Shown piece by piece: positions 4,439 through 5,790 of a stretch of 5,790 nucleotides of DNA (its first letter is position 1; each line of letters begins with the position of its first letter). The notes under the pieces are model-generated. The model had not been told where the DNA came from and did no database searches. It saw only the letters and a program-made list of their open reading frames with translations. This DNA comes from Candidatus Nanosynbacter colneyensis (GTDB lineage Bacteria; Patescibacteriota; Saccharimonadia; Saccharimonadales; Saccharimonadaceae), in the NCBI GenBank assembly GCA_024330325.1, contig JANDWE010000129.1:1-5790 (forward strand), read 5' to 3'. Made by a program: the position numbers and the translations under genes.

Positions 4439-5790
4439 ATGTTAGACGAACAGTTTCGAAAATTATTAGAAAATAATATCACATGCTATGCTTATGAATA
4501 TGAGTTTTACTACAATCTGGAAAATGTGATAGCAAAACCAAGGAACTTTACAAAAATAGCAGGAAGAATAACAAGAATTGTTAATGATAAAGAGTTGACA
4601 TTGAGCGACCATTCGGGTAATATTGATGTGTACATTGACAGTTTAGATCTGAATATCGTCAGGTTACTAAACGAAGGTGACATTGTTGGCGTCGCCATTA
4701 CATATGATAGCTCTAAGGATAAGTTCATAGCTAATGATTTAACTCTACTCACCAAAACTCGCATCGGTATTGATTATAAAAATACAAACAAAGATTACAA
4801 TCTTAAATACAGACATCTTTCTCATATTAACGACAAAAAGATAGCGAAAAACATACAACTTCGCAGCAAGACTCTCAGCTCTCTTCGTAAATTATTAGCA
4901 GATGAAGGCTTCATGGAGATTGACACCCCTCTCCTTCATCCATTTCAAGGAGATTCTACATCTCGCCCAATCTTTGCAGAGACAGCAACATACGATGGAT
5001 TACGTTTTGCTCTAGCATCTTCACCGGAACTATACCTAAAGAAACTTTTAGTTAGTGGTTTTAACAAAGTTTTCACTATAAATAAGGTATTTAGAGACGA
5101 AGAGATCGATAGAACCCATTTAATGGAGTTTACTTCAGTAGAATACTATATGGCTTACGTTGACTACAAATATATGATGGATTTTACAGAAAAGCTTCTG
5201 AAAAAACTTGCAAAAGAAATTACAGGAAAGTCAAAAATAACCTTTATGGACAATGTCTTAGACTTTTCCAAGCCATGGAAACGAATATCTATTCACGATA
5301 CACTATTAGAAAGGTTCGGCAAGGATTTATATGTGTTAGATTACAACGAGCTAATTGATGTTGCAAAAATGATAGACATAGAGTACTCTGAGCAAGTTTC
5401 GCCAGGCAATATAATTATTGACATATTTGAAAAACTTTACCTGTCGTCCTTAATACAACCTACTTTCATTTACGACTTTCCAAAAGATGCTAGCGTCATG
5501 TGCTACGACATAACGATGGCTAAAGATCACAGGAATAACAACTTAATGCTTGAAAGGTTTGAATTATATCTTGGTGGTATGGAGCTTGCAAACTGCTATT
5601 CAGAGCTCAACGATCCAGAGGCGCAGAAACAAGCTTTTGACAGATTCTTAACTAGGCGAAATAAAGAGCTAACCATGGACGAAACCTTCTATCATGCGCT
5701 ACGCGTTGGTATGCCTCCAGCGGGTGGCGTTGGATTTGGTATTGATAGGCTTCTCATGATTCTAACAAATTCCAGCGATATCATAGACGT
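4439..5790 (+). CDS. Class II lysyl-tRNA synthetase-like protein (LysRS2), 3' end beyond window
   Basis: The frame is open for 450 codons to the right edge, lacking perhaps 10-15 residues (LysS ends with ILFP...RP after this point). Layout is that of class IIb LysRS: a short N-terminal stretch (1-36), an OB-fold (about 37-106, ending LTLLTK as in LysS), then the catalytic domain. Motif 1 is FMEIDTPLL (158-166), motif 2 is FRDEEIDRTHLMEFTSVEYY (218-237), and motif 3 is GGVGFGIDRLLM with R437. Lysine-pocket residues known from E. coli LysU are kept (E197, E235, Y237, N385, E389), with Phe to Tyr at 387 and the Gly of NGF to Cys at 386. The OB-fold loop is about 3 residues short, and the conserved anticodon-reading Phe and Gln are E52 and D63. 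AGA/AGG and ATA are frequent, suggesting transfer. The OB-fold separates it from EpmA, which lacks one. It activates lysine or an analogue; the acceptor is uncertain. Confidence 0.85.
   Translation, partial: MLDEQFRKLLENNITCYAYEYEFYYNLENVIAKPRNFTKIAGRITRIVNDKELTLSDHSGNIDVYIDSLDLNIVRLLNEGDIVGVAITYDSSKDKFIANDLTLLTKTRIGIDYKNTNKDYNLKYRHLSHINDKKIAKNIQLRSKTLSSLRKLLADEGFMEIDTPLLHPFQGDSTSRPIFAETATYDGLRFALASSPELYLKKLLVSGFNKVFTINKVFRDEEIDRTHLMEFTSVEYYMAYVDYKYMMDFTEKLLKKLAKEITGKSKITFMDNVLDFSKPWKRISIHDTLLERFGKDLYVLDYNELIDVAKMIDIEYSEQVSPGNIIIDIFEKLYLSSLIQPTFIYDFPKDASVMCYDITMAKDHRNNNLMLERFELYLGGMELANCYSELNDPEAQKQAFDRFLTRRNKELTMDETFYHALRVGMPPAGGVGFGIDRLLMILTNSSDIID

Noticed and set aside
4510..4764. Minus-strand open frame of 84 codons
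   Set aside because: It lies fully inside the OB-fold region of the class II synthetase gene and has no supporting signals.
4439..5790. Reading the class II protein as EpmA (EF-P lysyltransferase)
   Set aside because: It has an N-terminal OB-fold and LysS-like linker, which EpmA lacks, and its motif 3 residue is Gly as in LysRS.
1..5790. tRNA genes, CRISPR arrays, insertion sequences
   Set aside because: I saw no cloverleaf with a TTC loop, no regularly spaced repeats, and no transposase motifs or terminal repeats.

Overview
The window is a compact bacterial stretch carrying seven genes or gene fragments on both strands, with short gaps, 4-base ATGA overlaps and small proteins. UGA serves as a stop (1281-1283 and 2611-2613) and tryptophan is TGG, so the standard code is in use. 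The class I lysyl-tRNA synthetase, the small membrane-anchored thiol-redox proteins and the tight packing suggest a member of the Patescibacteria/CPR, perhaps Candidatus Saccharibacteria. That placement is an impression from protein style and is not proven here.

Left part (1-1996, + strand): the C-terminal two thirds or so of a class I SAM-dependent methyltransferase is cut by the left edge. After 33 bases comes a four-helix membrane protein with a single CVPC motif. It overlaps by 4 bases (ATGA) a membrane-anchored DsbA-like thioredoxin-fold protein with a CSFC active site.

Middle (2003-2854, - strand): a second anchored thioredoxin-fold protein, with a CPWC active site, converges on dsbA with only 6 bases between stop codons. 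It is preceded by a 23-codon open frame whose TGA overlaps a possible ATG start of the thioredoxin gene. Upstream of these lie a good -10 box and a cluster of GTTTTC/GAAAAC dyads. Together 681-2682 looks like a thiol-disulfide module acting outside the cytoplasmic membrane.

Right part (2855-5790): a complete class I lysyl-tRNA synthetase (LysK type, HVGH and KMSAS motifs) lies on the - strand. Divergent from it, across 57 bases, is a class II lysyl-tRNA synthetase-like gene that is open to the right edge and lacks only its last few residues. Having both unrelated LysRS classes side by side is rare. The class II copy is AT-rich with foreign-looking codon use (16 ATA codons against 2 in the first 330 codons or so of lysK). 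It keeps the lysine-binding catalytic residues but has lost the OB-fold Phe and Gln that in class IIb synthetases read anticodon base U35. The best candidate for something new is therefore this second, probably acquired, synthetase with altered tRNA recognition. It could be a resistance copy, an enzyme for an unusual tRNA, or an enzyme with a non-translational acceptor. The gap between the two synthetase genes holds a perfect 9-bp inverted repeat, and the lysK -10 box is placed so close to its ATG that the mRNA should be leaderless.
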